The position numbers and the translations under genes are program-made. Shown here in pieces: positions 14,691-24,086 of a stretch of DNA of 39,195 nucleotides (its first letter is position 1; each line of letters starts with the position of its first letter). Source of the DNA: an uncultured Akkermansia sp. (GTDB taxonomy: Bacteria > Verrucomicrobiota > Verrucomicrobiia > Verrucomicrobiales > Akkermansiaceae); assembly GCA_905200945.1 (NCBI GenBank), contig CAJKMG010000021.1, positions 1 to 39,195 on the forward strand. Direction: 5' to 3'. The notes beneath the pieces were generated by a model. It saw nothing but the letters and a program-made list of their open reading frames with translations. It made no database searches and was not told the DNA's origin.

Positions 14691-15770
14691 TCAGGGCAGG
14701 TAATGGGTAAGGGCTTTCACGGCCTCCTGGTCCAGGGAACGGGCCAGAGCCACCGTCAATTCCACCGCGGCGCGGTAGTCCCGCAGATCCAGCACGCCGT
14801 TATGGGCATGAATGTACCGGGTGGGAATTCCCAGTACAATAGTGGGGACTCCCTTTCCGGAGAGATGGAGGGCGGCCGCATCCGTTCCGCCTGAACGGCG
14901 CACCGTCAACTGGAATGGGATGTCTGCATCCAAAGCCGTTTTTTCGGCCAGGGCGGCCAGCCGGGGATTGGTGATGGCCGTGGGGTCAAACAGCCTGATC
15001 TGCACGCCTCCACCCAAGGCCCCCTGGGAATCCGCCACGGCAAACCCGGGGGTATCGTCTGCCGGAGGCCCTTCCAGAACAATCACGCAATCCGGCTGCA
15101 TGGCGACGCCGGCCGTCCTGGCGCCCCGTGTGCCCACCTCCTCCTGAACCGTCGCGGCGGCAATCAGGGTGTTGGGATGCCCTTCCCGGCATAATTCCCT
15201 GAATGCCTCTATCATCACGGAAAGACCGGCGCGGTTGTCAAAGGCTTTCCCCATGACCCGGAACGGATTTTCCAAGAGGGAAAATTTCACGTCCGGCACC
15301 ACGGGATCCCCCAGGTGTATACCGAATTCATTCTTCACCTGCTCTGCGCTTTCAGCTCCCACGTCTACAAACAGGGCTTCCATGCTCATAACACTGTTGC
15401 GCTGGCCTTCCGGCAGAAAATGGGGAGGCTTGGAACCAATCACTCCCCGGATGCTGCGGCCCGAGCGGGTTTTTACCAGGACACGCTGGCTTAACAGGGT
15501 ATGCGGCCACCAGCCGCCTATCCCCACCAACTGAAGAAAACCGTTAGATGTTATATTCTGCACCAGGAACCCTATTTCATCCATATGGGCGGCCAACATC
15601 ACGCGGGGACCGGACTCGCCTCCAGTGCAGAACAGGCTGCCGGAACCATCGGAAGAAAATTCCCCATATCCTTCAAGTTCCTGAGCCACCAGACTCCGTA
15701 CTTCATCCTCATGCCCTGAAATACCGTGGGCCTCTGAAAACTTTTTCAGCAGATCCGAATCAATCTCCAT
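14691..15770 (-). CDS. M42 family aminopeptidase
   Basis: A 359-residue cobalt/zinc-dependent aminopeptidase of the FrvX/glutamyl aminopeptidase family, forming tetrahedral dodecamers in known members. Metal and catalytic residues can be seen in LAAHMDEIGF (His, Asp, catalytic acid), FDNRAGLSV (bridging Asp), VQEEVGTRG (Glu pair), LEGPPADD and YIHAHNG (His). I chose the ATG at 15770 (MEIDSDLLKKFSEAHG); an upstream start at 15824 adds 18 residues that do not look like the family. It heads a two-gene unit with lgt. Confidence 0.92.
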   Translation of the reverse strand: MEIDSDLLKKFSEAHGISGHEDEVRSLVAQELEGYGEFSSDGSGSLFCTGGESGPRVMLAAHMDEIGFLVQNITSNGFLQLVGIGGWWPHTLLSQRVLVKTRSGRSIRGVIGSKPPHFLPEGQRNSVMSMEALFVDVGAESAEQVKNEFGIHLGDPVVPDVKFSLLENPFRVMGKAFDNRAGLSVMIEAFRELCREGHPNTLIAAATVQEEVGTRGARTAGVAMQPDCVIVLEGPPADDTPGFAVADSQGALGGGVQIRLFDPTAITNPRLAALAEKTALDADIPFQLTVRRSGGTDAAALHLSGKGVPTIVLGIPTRYIHAHNGVLDLRDYRAAVELTVALARSLDQEAVKALTHYLP

Positions 15771-15964
15771 GAGCCGAGCATGTGAAAACACCTCCGCCAG
15801 GTCAAGCCCGCAGCCATTCCGCATGTTTTTTTCTTGACCGCCCGGACAGAACCGCCGGATGAAGCCGCATCATGCTCCACACCCGCTATATGGAAAGAAA
15901 CAGGAGATTTTTGCTAGCCACAGTTCGGTTTTTGGTGTAACTAATCAGGGAATCGAATTGTGCT

Positions 15965-16681
15965 ATGAAATCCATCCTTAACACTATCACGGCCATGCTG
16001 GCTGCGGTGCTTTTCGTCCCTGCGGCATCGGCGCAGACCACCAGCAATCCCAGAATGCAGGTGAGGGTCTCCCTGGAAAAGCTGTCCCTGTATATGCGCC
16101 AGTCCCCCAACGTTCTGACGCAGGACGATCCCCGGCCGCTGCCGAAACCGAAGAAATGGGCGGATTTTGAAATTCCCTTCAAGGTAGAAGCCGCTCCCGC
16201 ACCCAAATCCGGCTATATTGACGCCCTGACGTTCAAATTTTACATTGCGGTAGTCAATCCGGACCGCGCGCGCCAGTACCTGAAGCTGTATAAGGAAGTC
16301 AAATACGTCAATGTTCCGGTAGGAGAAAACACGTACGCTTCCGTATATCTCTCCCCGTCCTCCGTCAAGCGCATTACCGGCGTGGAAGGAGGAAGAGGGA
16401 AATGGGTGAAATATCAGGGCGTAGTGGTAGAATACAACGGCAAGATTGTCGCCACTTATTCATCCGAACGCGGCAAGATGGAAAAATGGTGGACCATCCA
16501 GTCCCCCAGCATCGTGGAGACCTCTTATTACCCCCTGCTGAACAAGGATGAAACGCCTTTCTCCGTGTTCTGGTACGACCGTTACCCGGAAATTATGAGG
16601 CCCAACGGCCAGCAGACGGCGTCCAGCTCTGCCCCTTCCCCGTTCGGCACTCCAGTAGAATCCCCGGCGGACGGCGAATAA
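15965..16681 (+). CDS. Amuc_1102 family pilus-like periplasmic protein
   Basis: A 238-residue exported protein. The signal peptide MKSILNTITAMLAAVLFVPA ends at ASA before QTT. The mature part is a mixed strand-rich domain (VRVSLEKLSLYM, GYIDALTFKFYIAVV, KWVKYQGVVVEYNGKIVATY) with a Ser/Pro-rich tail. I recognise it from memory as Amuc_1102, the first gene of the pilus-like cluster of A. muciniphila. It is 47 bp upstream of the PilM-like gene in one operon. Its exact role in the complex is not known to me; its place suggests a periplasmic partner of the PilN/O/P-like proteins. Confidence 0.88.
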   Translation: MKSILNTITAMLAAVLFVPAASAQTTSNPRMQVRVSLEKLSLYMRQSPNVLTQDDPRPLPKPKKWADFEIPFKVEAAPAPKSGYIDALTFKFYIAVVNPDRARQYLKLYKEVKYVNVPVGENTYASVYLSPSSVKRITGVEGGRGKWVKYQGVVVEYNGKIVATYSSERGKMEKWWTIQSPSIVETSYYPLLNKDETPFSVFWYDRYPEIMRPNGQQTASSSAPSPFGTPVESPADGE

Positions 16682-16728
16682 TGTTTCATTTATTTTTATT
16701 ATTTCATCTTATTTAACAGAAATCACCC

Positions 16729-18567
16729 ATGGCTAATTCACGACAAATCGTCGCATTAAACGTAGGTTCCCAGAGAGTTTCAATGGGCGTCTTTTCCAAG
16801 ACTTCCAAAGGTGACCTTATCCTGGACCGCTATGCTACGCGCCTCGTAGTGCTGGATCCGTCAGCGGAAGGTTTGCGCCTGACGAAAATAGGGGAAGCCA
16901 TCGCCGACCTTGTCCAGGATCTCAATGTTAAAGGAAGCGTCGCCAACTATTCCGTTTCCGGACAATCAGTTTTCATCCGTTTCGTCAAGCTTCCGGCCCT
17001 GGACGACACCGATGTGGAACAGCTTATCCGCTTTGAAGCCCAGCAGCATGTCCCTTTCCCGCTGGACGAAGTCGTGTGGGACTACCATCTTCTTCCCGCC
17101 AAGGGTCTGGAACGGGAAGCCATTCTGGTTGCCATCAAGGCGGAAGATCTGGATTCCCTGAATGACGAAATCGTCTCCCACGGCCTTTCCACCGGCAAGG
17201 TGGACTGCGCGCTTACCTCTCTGTACAATGCATATGTGGACAGTTATCCGGATGAGAAAGAGCCGGTCATGCTCATCGACATCGGCGCCAAATCCACGGA
17301 TCTGATTTACAGTGAACAGGGACGTTTCTTCACCCGCAGCATTTCCGCGGGGGGAATCTTCGTAACCTCCGCCATCGCCCGTGAATTTAATGTTCCCTTC
17401 ATGGAAGCGGAACGCTTGAAAACCACCAGCGGCCTCGTGTCCATGAGCAACGGGCAAACGGAAGGCCTGGATCCCGCCACGGCCAATCTGGCTACCGTCA
17501 TCCGCACGGCTATGACCAGGCTGGCTTCGGAAATCCAGCGAACCACCAACCACTACCGCGCCCAGATGAGCGGAAGCGCTCCCGTCAAGGCATACCTGTG
17601 CGGCGGCGGAGCTTCCCTGCCCTATACCAAGGAATTCCTGGAAGACAAACTGGGCATTCCGATTTCCTTCTTCAACCCCATGCACAACGTAAGCGTGGGC
17701 TCCGGCGTGGACGTGAACACCATCTCCCGAGAAGCTTTCATCCTGGGCGGATTGATCGGCACCGCCATCCACTCCATCGGCAGGGCTTCTCTCAACATTG
17801 ACCTGGAACCCACCGCAGTCGCCAAAAAACGGGCCAACCAGAAAAAAATGCCCGCCATCATCGCCGGAGCCGCCATTGCCGTTCTCGGCGCCGCAGCCTA
17901 TGCCGTCACAGGGTATATGGGCGAGAAAAAGGCGGAGGAAACCCTCGCCGGCGTCCAGCCTACCGTTACTTCCATCAAATCGGCACAGTCCGCCCTGCGC
18001 CAGAAAGAACAGGAACTGAAAAAACTGGACTCTGCTCTGGCCTCCTACCAGCAGCTCACGCTCCAGCGCTACGGCTACGCGGACATCATCAAGCATCTGC
18101 TGGAACAGTCGGAACACAAGGAGTATCCCTACTGGTTCACGGATTTTGAACCGCTGGCCCATTTCAATCCTGAGGACACCACCCAGATCACGGGATACTC
18201 CGTCATCAAGGACTCTTTCACATCGGACAAAAATACATCCCTCGTGGATGATATCAGAACGGACGCCTCCGCCAACGCAGCCAGCGAGGATGAAGCGGCC
18301 GTTTACAGCGTTAATGCCATCCGCCTGACCGGATTCGTCCGGCGCAGCCTGGGCGGCCAAAGAATCATCCAGGATCTTCAGGCAAAAATAGACGGCAACA
18401 AGGAATCCCTGTTCACCTTCAAGCCCGGAGACGTCAAGCTGGAAGCCCGCCAGATCATGGAACTGGGAGCCAAGGACGCCAAGGTAGATGCGGCGGCCGG
18501 GGCCTTTGTACCTTTCAAGCTGGTGCTCCCGTTAAAAACGCCCATTCCCGTGAACTTTAACAAATAA
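16729..18567 (+). CDS. pilM: Amuc_1101 family PilM-like protein fused to a PilN-like region
   Basis: A 612-residue protein. Residues 1-350 are an actin/FtsA-like ATPase of the PilM type, with phosphate-binding motifs NVGSQRVSMGVF and LIDIGAKSTDLIY and an adenosine motif YLCGGGASLP. A single membrane segment at about 374-398 (AIIAGAAIAVLGAAAYAVTG) is followed by a coiled coil (about 400-440) and a ~170-residue periplasmic region, the layout of PilN. In Proteobacteria PilM is a separate cytoplasmic protein that binds the PilN N-terminal tail, so here both functions seem to be on one chain. It acts at the inner membrane, linking the cytoplasmic ring to Amuc_1100 and the secretin. Confidence 0.9.
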   Translation: MANSRQIVALNVGSQRVSMGVFSKTSKGDLILDRYATRLVVLDPSAEGLRLTKIGEAIADLVQDLNVKGSVANYSVSGQSVFIRFVKLPALDDTDVEQLIRFEAQQHVPFPLDEVVWDYHLLPAKGLEREAILVAIKAEDLDSLNDEIVSHGLSTGKVDCALTSLYNAYVDSYPDEKEPVMLIDIGAKSTDLIYSEQGRFFTRSISAGGIFVTSAIAREFNVPFMEAERLKTTSGLVSMSNGQTEGLDPATANLATVIRTAMTRLASEIQRTTNHYRAQMSGSAPVKAYLCGGGASLPYTKEFLEDKLGIPISFFNPMHNVSVGSGVDVNTISREAFILGGLIGTAIHSIGRASLNIDLEPTAVAKKRANQKKMPAIIAGAAIAVLGAAAYAVTGYMGEKKAEETLAGVQPTVTSIKSAQSALRQKEQELKKLDSALASYQQLTLQRYGYADIIKHLLEQSEHKEYPYWFTDFEPLAHFNPEDTTQITGYSVIKDSFTSDKNTSLVDDIRTDASANAASEDEAAVYSVNAIRLTGFVRRSLGGQRIIQDLQAKIDGNKESLFTFKPGDVKLEARQIMELGAKDAKVDAAAGAFVPFKLVLPLKTPIPVNFNK

Positions 18568-18596
18568 GATTACCCAACCCGAACAAGACATATTTT

Positions 18597-19550
18597 ATGA
18601 GCAATTGGATTACAGACAACAAGCCCGCCGCCATGGTCGCGGGCGTGGGGCTTCTCTTATTCCTGGGGTTATCCGCGACAGGGTACATCATCAATTCCAA
18701 ACGCAGTGAGCTGGACAAAAAAATCAGCATTGCCGCCAAGGAAATCAAATCCGCCAATGCTGCGGAAATCACGCCGAGCCGCTCATCCAACGAGGAGCTG
18801 GAGAAAGAACTGAACCGCTATGCCAAAGCAGTAAGCAGCCTGGAAGCGGCCTACAAACCCTTCCTTGCTTCTTCCGCTCTGGCTCCCACTACCCCCACGG
18901 CATTCCAGAATGAACTGAAAACATTCAGGGATTCCCTGATCTCCTCCTGCAAGAAAAAAAACATCCTCATAACGGACACATCCTCCTGGCTCGGTTTCCA
19001 GGTTTACAGCACCCAGGCGCCCTCCGTTCAGGCGGCCTCCACGCTGGGTTTTGAATTAAAAGCCATCAACAGCCTGGTCAACAAACTGGCGGAATGCGGC
19101 CTGTCCAAATTCATCAAGGTATACCGCCCCCAGCTCCCCATTGAAGCCCCGGCGAACAATCCGGAAGAATCAGACGAAGCCGACCAGGCTCTATGGACTC
19201 CCATGCCTTTGGAAATCGCCTTCCAGGGCGACCGGGAAAGTGTATTGAAAGCCATGAACGCCATAACCGGCATGCAGGACTATCTGTTCACGGTCAATTC
19301 CATCCGGATCCGCAACGAACGAATGATGCCTCCTCCCATCGCCAATCCGGCAGCCGCCAAGCCAGCGGCTGCCCAACCCGCCACGGGGGCGGCTTCCCTG
19401 ACGCCGGCGGACGAAGCGGCCGCACCTGCAGCGCCGGCCATCCAGCAAGTCATCAAGCCCTACATGGGCAAAGAGCAGATCTTTGTCCAGGTCTCCCTGA
19501 ATCTGGTCCACTTCAGCCAGCCCAAAGCTCAGGAACCGTCCGAAGATTAA
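18597..19550 (+). CDS. Amuc_1100 pilus-like protein (PilO-like)
   Basis: A 317-residue bitopic protein: a short cytoplasmic tail, a membrane segment at about 12-32 (AAMVAGVGLLLFLGLSATGY), a coiled coil (about 35-90), a mixed alpha/beta periplasmic domain (about 95-240), and an Ala/Pro-rich linker before a final strand. I recognise it from memory as Amuc_1100, the abundant outer-surface/pilus-associated protein reported to signal through host TLR2 and to improve metabolic health in mice. Topology and neighbours fit the PilO/GspM position in the assembly platform. It is the third gene of the operon, 29 bp after the PilM-like gene. Confidence 0.95.
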   Translation: MSNWITDNKPAAMVAGVGLLLFLGLSATGYIINSKRSELDKKISIAAKEIKSANAAEITPSRSSNEELEKELNRYAKAVSSLEAAYKPFLASSALAPTTPTAFQNELKTFRDSLISSCKKKNILITDTSSWLGFQVYSTQAPSVQAASTLGFELKAINSLVNKLAECGLSKFIKVYRPQLPIEAPANNPEESDEADQALWTPMPLEIAFQGDRESVLKAMNAITGMQDYLFTVNSIRIRNERMMPPPIANPAAAKPAAAQPATGAASLTPADEAAAPAAPAIQQVIKPYMGKEQIFVQVSLNLVHFSQPKAQEPSED

Positions 19551-19583
19551 CCACGGCAACCAACCGCAGCAAATACTTTCAAC

Positions 19584-20597
19584 ATGTCTGAAAAACAAAA
19601 TTACGACAAAATCCTGTTGGCATCCGGAATCGTCCTGGGCCTGGGAGTGGCCGCCTATGGTACGCTGACCCTTATGGGACTTAATGACAAATACAAGTTC
19701 ACCACGCAGGTTTCCGAAAAAGCCATTGAACCGCCTCCCGGCATCAAGAAAGCCGCGGAAGTAGGCCAGGAACTTTCCGCCTCCCACGAGCTCAAGCCGA
19801 TTGCTCAGGAAACGCAGAAGTATGTGGGCTTCGTAGCCCCCAGTCTCTGGATTAAAGAGGGGGGAATGGAGCCTTTCGACATCATCTCCGGCCCTCCTAT
19901 CCACGGCAACATTCCGAACAAATGGTTTCTGGACAACGGCCTGGAAAATGAATTCGTTTACTCGGACGTCCTGACCCGGGACCCTGACAACGACGGGTTT
20001 ACGGTGCAGGAAGAATATGCGGCCAAAACCCATCCCAATGACCCGAACAGTCATCCTCCCCTAGTCAATAAGCTTTTTGTCGACGAAATCAAGCAATTCG
20101 GTTTCTACCTGGCTTTCACCCAGGCGGACGGCAATGACTTTACTTTCAAGGGCATGAACCGCGCCAAACAGGAAATTTGGAAAAACATCGTCCAGACCAA
20201 CGGCAAGTTCGGCACCCGTAAGAATACAAAAGACGAACCCAGGTTTGAACTTGTCAGCGTCGTTAAAAAGGAATTCAAGAATCCCAGCCTGGATATGGTG
20301 GAAACGGACGAGGAAGCCGTCGTCAAGGACTTGAAGCCGACCAAGAACGGACAAACCTACACCATCAGGCGCGGAACAAAATATGTCATTCCAATCATTG
20401 ATAAGAAAGTAAACCTTACTATCACCGCCGGCCCCGAACGGGATACCAGCTTTGAAGTAGAGGAAGGTTCCGACTTCCGGATTCCGGGAGACACCAAACA
20501 GATCTACACGCTGAAAACCGTTGATAATGCTACGCAGACCGTAACTATTGCCAACAAAACCACTGGAGAACAAACAACACTGAGCAAGAAAAAATAG
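19584..20597 (+). CDS. Amuc_1099 family pilus-like protein
   Basis: A 337-residue protein with one N-terminal membrane segment (about 10-32, ILLASGIVLGLGVAAYGTL) and a periplasmic body. Near residue 133 it has DPDNDGFTVQEEYAAKTHP, a DxDxDG loop followed by a helix, the pattern of dockerin/EF-hand or TSP3-type calcium sites. The C-terminal ~80 residues form repeated strand motifs ending YTLKTVDNATQTVTIAN, which resembles the small homology-region domain of PilP/GspC that contacts the secretin; that comparison is mine. It lies between Amuc_1100 and the secretin gene, which fits a linker from inner-membrane platform to outer-membrane pore. Confidence 0.88.
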   Translation: MSEKQNYDKILLASGIVLGLGVAAYGTLTLMGLNDKYKFTTQVSEKAIEPPPGIKKAAEVGQELSASHELKPIAQETQKYVGFVAPSLWIKEGGMEPFDIISGPPIHGNIPNKWFLDNGLENEFVYSDVLTRDPDNDGFTVQEEYAAKTHPNDPNSHPPLVNKLFVDEIKQFGFYLAFTQADGNDFTFKGMNRAKQEIWKNIVQTNGKFGTRKNTKDEPRFELVSVVKKEFKNPSLDMVETDEEAVVKDLKPTKNGQTYTIRRGTKYVIPIIDKKVNLTITAGPERDTSFEVEEGSDFRIPGDTKQIYTLKTVDNATQTVTIANKTTGEQTTLSKKK

Positions 20598-20668
20598 AGC
20601 CGGATTTAAACTTTTCTGAAAAAAAAGCTTCACAAATCCGAAAAACATGTAAAAAGAAGAACCTAACT

Positions 20669-23392
20669 ATGGACCACGCACCACTTTATCAACCGAAGCG
20701 TTCCCTGATTGCGCTGATGGCCATTGCTGCCTCCTGCCCGTTTGCGCAGGCTGGTGATGGCGGCGCCGTCGGAACCTCCAGTGCCTTGGGATCGTCCTAC
20801 GCCGGACCGGGCAGTTACCAATACCAGTCCAGTGCAGCGCGCACAGCCATGGCCCGCCGCGAAGCGCAAACCCAGGAAGCCATGCAGCTCCTTGCGGAAG
20901 GCCGCAACCTGTACCGCGAAGGCAAGTACAAGGAAGCCTTGGACAAATACAACGCCGCTTACAACATGCTGCCTTCCGCGCCGATCAACGACCAGCGCAA
21001 GGAAGCTATCGCCAACCATATTGGCGACGCCAGCATCGCCGTTGCTCAGGAATACATCAAAGTGGGGCGCTATGACGAAGCCGACAAGCTTCTGCAGGAT
21101 GCCATCAAGCTCAATCCCCGGAGCGCCAAGCTTGCCAAGCAGACGCTCGAATACATGAAGGACCCGATTCGCACGAATCCGGCGCTCACCCCCGAACACG
21201 TGAAAAACGTGGAAAAGGTGAACACTCTCCTTCACATGGCCTATGGTTACTATGATCTCGGCGACTACGACAAAGCCATCGCCGAATTCAACAAGGTTCT
21301 CTCCATTGACCCGTACAACGTGGCGGCCCGCCGTGGGCAGGAAACGGTTAACCGCCGCAGAATGGCCTACTATGCAGCCGCTTATGACGAAACCCGCAGC
21401 ACTATGCTGGCGGAAGTGGACAAGATGTGGGAACGACCCATCCCGATGGAAGTTCCGACAGGAGCCGACGGCACCGACAACGCGCCGATCACGGACATCA
21501 ACGGCGCCACGGCCAATCTGATGAAGCTCAAGAGCATCATCATCCCCTCCGTCTCTTTTGAAGACACCACCGTGGAAGACGCCATTGACTATCTGCGCAA
21601 GAAATCCATTGAACTGGACCGCACGGTAGGCCCGAACGGCGAACGCGGCATCAACTTTGTCATCAATGATTCCCAGCCCGCTGTCGTCGCCCCCGCCGCT
21701 CCCGCAACTGATGAAGACGGCTTTGGCGAAGAAACCGCGGAAGTCACGGAAGCTGCTCCGGCCGCAACCCCGCAGGAAAGCATCCGCACCCGCAAAATCG
21801 GCCAGTTGAAGCTGACCAATGTTCCCATGCTGGAAGTGCTCCGCTTCATCTGCAGCAATGCCGGCCTGCGCCAGAAGGTGGAAGACTATGCAGTGACCAT
21901 CCTTCCTGCCGGCGGCAATGACGTGGATCTGTACCAGCGCACCTTCTCCGTGCCCCCGGGCTTCCAGTCCGCTCTCCGCACCACCGTCGGCGACGGAGGC
22001 GGCGAAGTCAGTGACGACCCCTTTGGCGGCGGTGGCGAAAGCTCCTCCGGCCTTAAGCCCATGCCCTCCATCCGCAGCCTGCTGCAAAAGAGCGGCATCA
22101 GCTTCCCGGAAGGCGCCACGGCATTCCTTGTCAACGGCAATTCCTCCCTGGTCGTCCGCAACACTTCCGGCAACCTGGATCTGATCGAACAGCTCATTGA
22201 AAACACCCGCGGCGAATCCCAGCAGGTGCGCATCATGACCAAGTTCGTGGAAGTAACCCAGGAAAACACGGAAGAACTCGGCTTTGACTGGATTGTCACC
22301 CCGTTCTCCGTAAGCAATGACCGCAGCACCTTCCTGGGCGGCGGCACGAACTACGGCACCGGTTCCACTTCCGACAGCTTTACCCAGACCCCCGGCGGCG
22401 TGACCGGCTGGCCCGTGAACAGCGGCAGCGACACTATCAACGGCCTCGTTACCGGCGGCAACCGCACGGGTGATTACGCTATCACCAAAAACTCCGTGGA
22501 CAATCTGCTGAACAGCACCAACCGCTCTGAAGCCTCCCAGAAAAATGCCGCTCCCGGCATCATGTCCCTGACGGGCATTTATGACGAAGGCTCCTTCCAG
22601 ATGCTGATGCGCGGCCTGTCCCAGAAGAAAGGCTCCGACGTGCTCACCGCTCCCAGCGTGACCGCCAAGTCCGGTGAAACTGCCAAGATTGAAATCATCC
22701 GCGAATTCTGGTATCCCACCGAATACGAACCGCCGGAACTTCCCAACTCCGTAGGCAACAGCGGATATAACAACGGTTACGGTTATGGGAACAACGGCAA
22801 CATTGTGGACGGTATCTTAGGCAATCAGATCCAGCCCCAGATATCCAGTTTCCCTGTCACTCCCGCCACTCCCGGCGTGTTTGAAATGAAGCCCGTCGGC
22901 GTAACTCTGGAAGTGGTGCCTACCATTGGCGACAACAAATACATCATCGACCTGAACTTCAAGCCCAGCATCGTGGAATTTGAAGGCTTCGTGAACTACG
23001 GCAGCCCGATCCAGTCCACCGGCGTTGGCTCCGACGGCAAGCCGATGTCCCTGACGCTGACGGAAAACCGCATCGAACAGCCGATTTTCTCCAAGAGATC
23101 CGTTGAAACGTCCCTGTTCATCTACGACGGCCATACCGTGGCAATCGGTGGTTTGATCACGGAAAACGTGCAGACGGTGGAAGACAAAGTGCCGATCTTC
23201 GGTGACCTGCCCCTCATCGGCCGCTTCTTCCGCAGCAACTCCGACAACCACATCAAGAAGAATCTGATGATCTTCGTAACGGGCCAGATCATTGACGCTA
23301 CAGGCCAACCCGTACGCGGCAATGCCCTTCCCACTGCGTCCGCTCCGGAAAGCGCTCTTCCCGCTTCCGAAGGCCTGCTGCCTCCCATGTAG
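20669..23392 (+). CDS. Amuc_1098 family type IV pilus-like outer-membrane secretin with TPR repeats
   Basis: A 907-residue protein. The signal peptide ends near FAQA (about 28). Three TPR-like units lie at about 65-235 (GRNLYREGKYKEALDKYNAA; YIKVGRYDEADKLLQDAI; YYDLGDYDKAIAEFNKVL), a domain not found in PilQ/GspD, where a separate pilotin such as PilF carries TPRs. Then come an STN/N0-like segment (about 290-320), N-domains including LIEQLIENTRG and VRIMTKFVEVTQEN (about 500-530), and the secretin barrel (about 640-870) with VGVTLEVVPTIGDN, GGLITENVQ, DLPLIGRFFR and LMIFVTGQI. It should form the outer-membrane channel for the pilus-like system. It ends the operon before a strong terminator. 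Confidence 0.95.
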   Translation: MDHAPLYQPKRSLIALMAIAASCPFAQAGDGGAVGTSSALGSSYAGPGSYQYQSSAARTAMARREAQTQEAMQLLAEGRNLYREGKYKEALDKYNAAYNMLPSAPINDQRKEAIANHIGDASIAVAQEYIKVGRYDEADKLLQDAIKLNPRSAKLAKQTLEYMKDPIRTNPALTPEHVKNVEKVNTLLHMAYGYYDLGDYDKAIAEFNKVLSIDPYNVAARRGQETVNRRRMAYYAAAYDETRSTMLAEVDKMWERPIPMEVPTGADGTDNAPITDINGATANLMKLKSIIIPSVSFEDTTVEDAIDYLRKKSIELDRTVGPNGERGINFVINDSQPAVVAPAAPATDEDGFGEETAEVTEAAPAATPQESIRTRKIGQLKLTNVPMLEVLRFICSNAGLRQKVEDYAVTILPAGGNDVDLYQRTFSVPPGFQSALRTTVGDGGGEVSDDPFGGGGESSSGLKPMPSIRSLLQKSGISFPEGATAFLVNGNSSLVVRNTSGNLDLIEQLIENTRGESQQVRIMTKFVEVTQENTEELGFDWIVTPFSVSNDRSTFLGGGTNYGTGSTSDSFTQTPGGVTGWPVNSGSDTINGLVTGGNRTGDYAITKNSVDNLLNSTNRSEASQKNAAPGIMSLTGIYDEGSFQMLMRGLSQKKGSDVLTAPSVTAKSGETAKIEIIREFWYPTEYEPPELPNSVGNSGYNNGYGYGNNGNIVDGILGNQIQPQISSFPVTPATPGVFEMKPVGVTLEVVPTIGDNKYIIDLNFKPSIVEFEGFVNYGSPIQSTGVGSDGKPMSLTLTENRIEQPIFSKRSVETSLFIYDGHTVAIGGLITENVQTVEDKVPIFGDLPLIGRFFRSNSDNHIKKNLMIFVTGQIIDATGQPVRGNALPTASAPESALPASEGLLPPM

Positions 23393-23416
23393 GCTGCGTG
23401 CATAACGTCCATATTG

Positions 23417-23455
23417 GAGCGGGTGAAAGGGTAATCCTTTCACCCGCTCTTTATA
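23417..23455 (+). terminator. Terminator of the pilus-like operon
   Basis: A perfect 14-bp stem (23417-23430 with 23436-23449), 5-base loop, then tttatat. It lies 24 bp after the secretin stop codon and before coaE. Confidence 0.85.
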
Positions 23456-23480
23456 TCCCAAAAGCATCTTATCTTCTTCC

Positions 23481-24086
23481 ATGAAAACCTTGGTTGTTAC
23501 CGGAGGAATAGCCACCGGGAAATCTACGTTCACCCGTCTTCTGATGGAAGCGGGAGGCGCGCGCCTGCGCCTGTTTGACTGTGATGCGGAAGCAGGCAGG
23601 TTGCTGGATGGCGGTGCGCTGAAAGAACCCCTCTCCAGCGTTTTCGGCCCAGACAGCGTAGACGCCGACGGAAAGGCCGACAGACATTTTCTGCGGGAGC
23701 TTGTTTTCCGTAATCCGGAACGCCGCAGAACGCTGGAAGGAATCATTCACCCCCTGCTGCACCAAGAATGTCTTGCGCAAATGCTGGCAGCGCGTCAGAA
23801 TGCGGCGGTAAACGGGTTTGTCATTGACGTGCCCCTGTTTTTTGAAACATCGGCGCGCTATTGCCAAGATGCCGTGTGCGTGGTGGCTGTTTCCAGGGAA
23901 ACGCAAAAAAAACGCCTGGCTCTCAGAAATGGATTCCGAGAAGATATGATTGAGGCCATTCTGGCGGCCCAGCGCCCCATAATGGAAAAAGTGGCTATGG
24001 CCGACTTCGTCATCTGGAATGAAGGCCCCCCGGATCTGCTCCGCCAGCAAACCCAAAAACTCTACCAACATTTTTTTCATGACTGA
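23481..24086 (+). CDS. coaE: Dephospho-CoA kinase
   Basis: Last step of CoA synthesis: it phosphorylates the ribose 3'-OH of dephospho-CoA. The 201-residue P-loop kinase has Walker A GGIATGKST at 8-16, a CoA-site Asp in LFDCDAEAG, the segment EGIIHPLLHQE, VIDVPLFFE (Walker B-like) and a lid/adenine region near RLALRNGF. Length is normal. Its last 8 bp overlap the rho start, so the two genes are probably translationally coupled. Confidence 0.93.
   Translation: MKTLVVTGGIATGKSTFTRLLMEAGGARLRLFDCDAEAGRLLDGGALKEPLSSVFGPDSVDADGKADRHFLRELVFRNPERRRTLEGIIHPLLHQECLAQMLAARQNAAVNGFVIDVPLFFETSARYCQDAVCVVAVSRETQKKRLALRNGFREDMIEAILAAQRPIMEKVAMADFVIWNEGPPDLLRQQTQKLYQHFFHD

Noticed and set aside
16966..18360. 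464-codon open frame on the minus strand opposite the PilM-like gene
   Set aside because: It is the complement of a well-conserved gene with GC-rich third positions, which opens long antisense frames; its protein is His/Gly/Asp-rich and low in family-like motifs.
20663..22087. 474-codon open frame opposite the secretin gene
   Set aside because: Antisense shadow of the secretin; no domain or start signal, and composition typical of reversed coding DNA.
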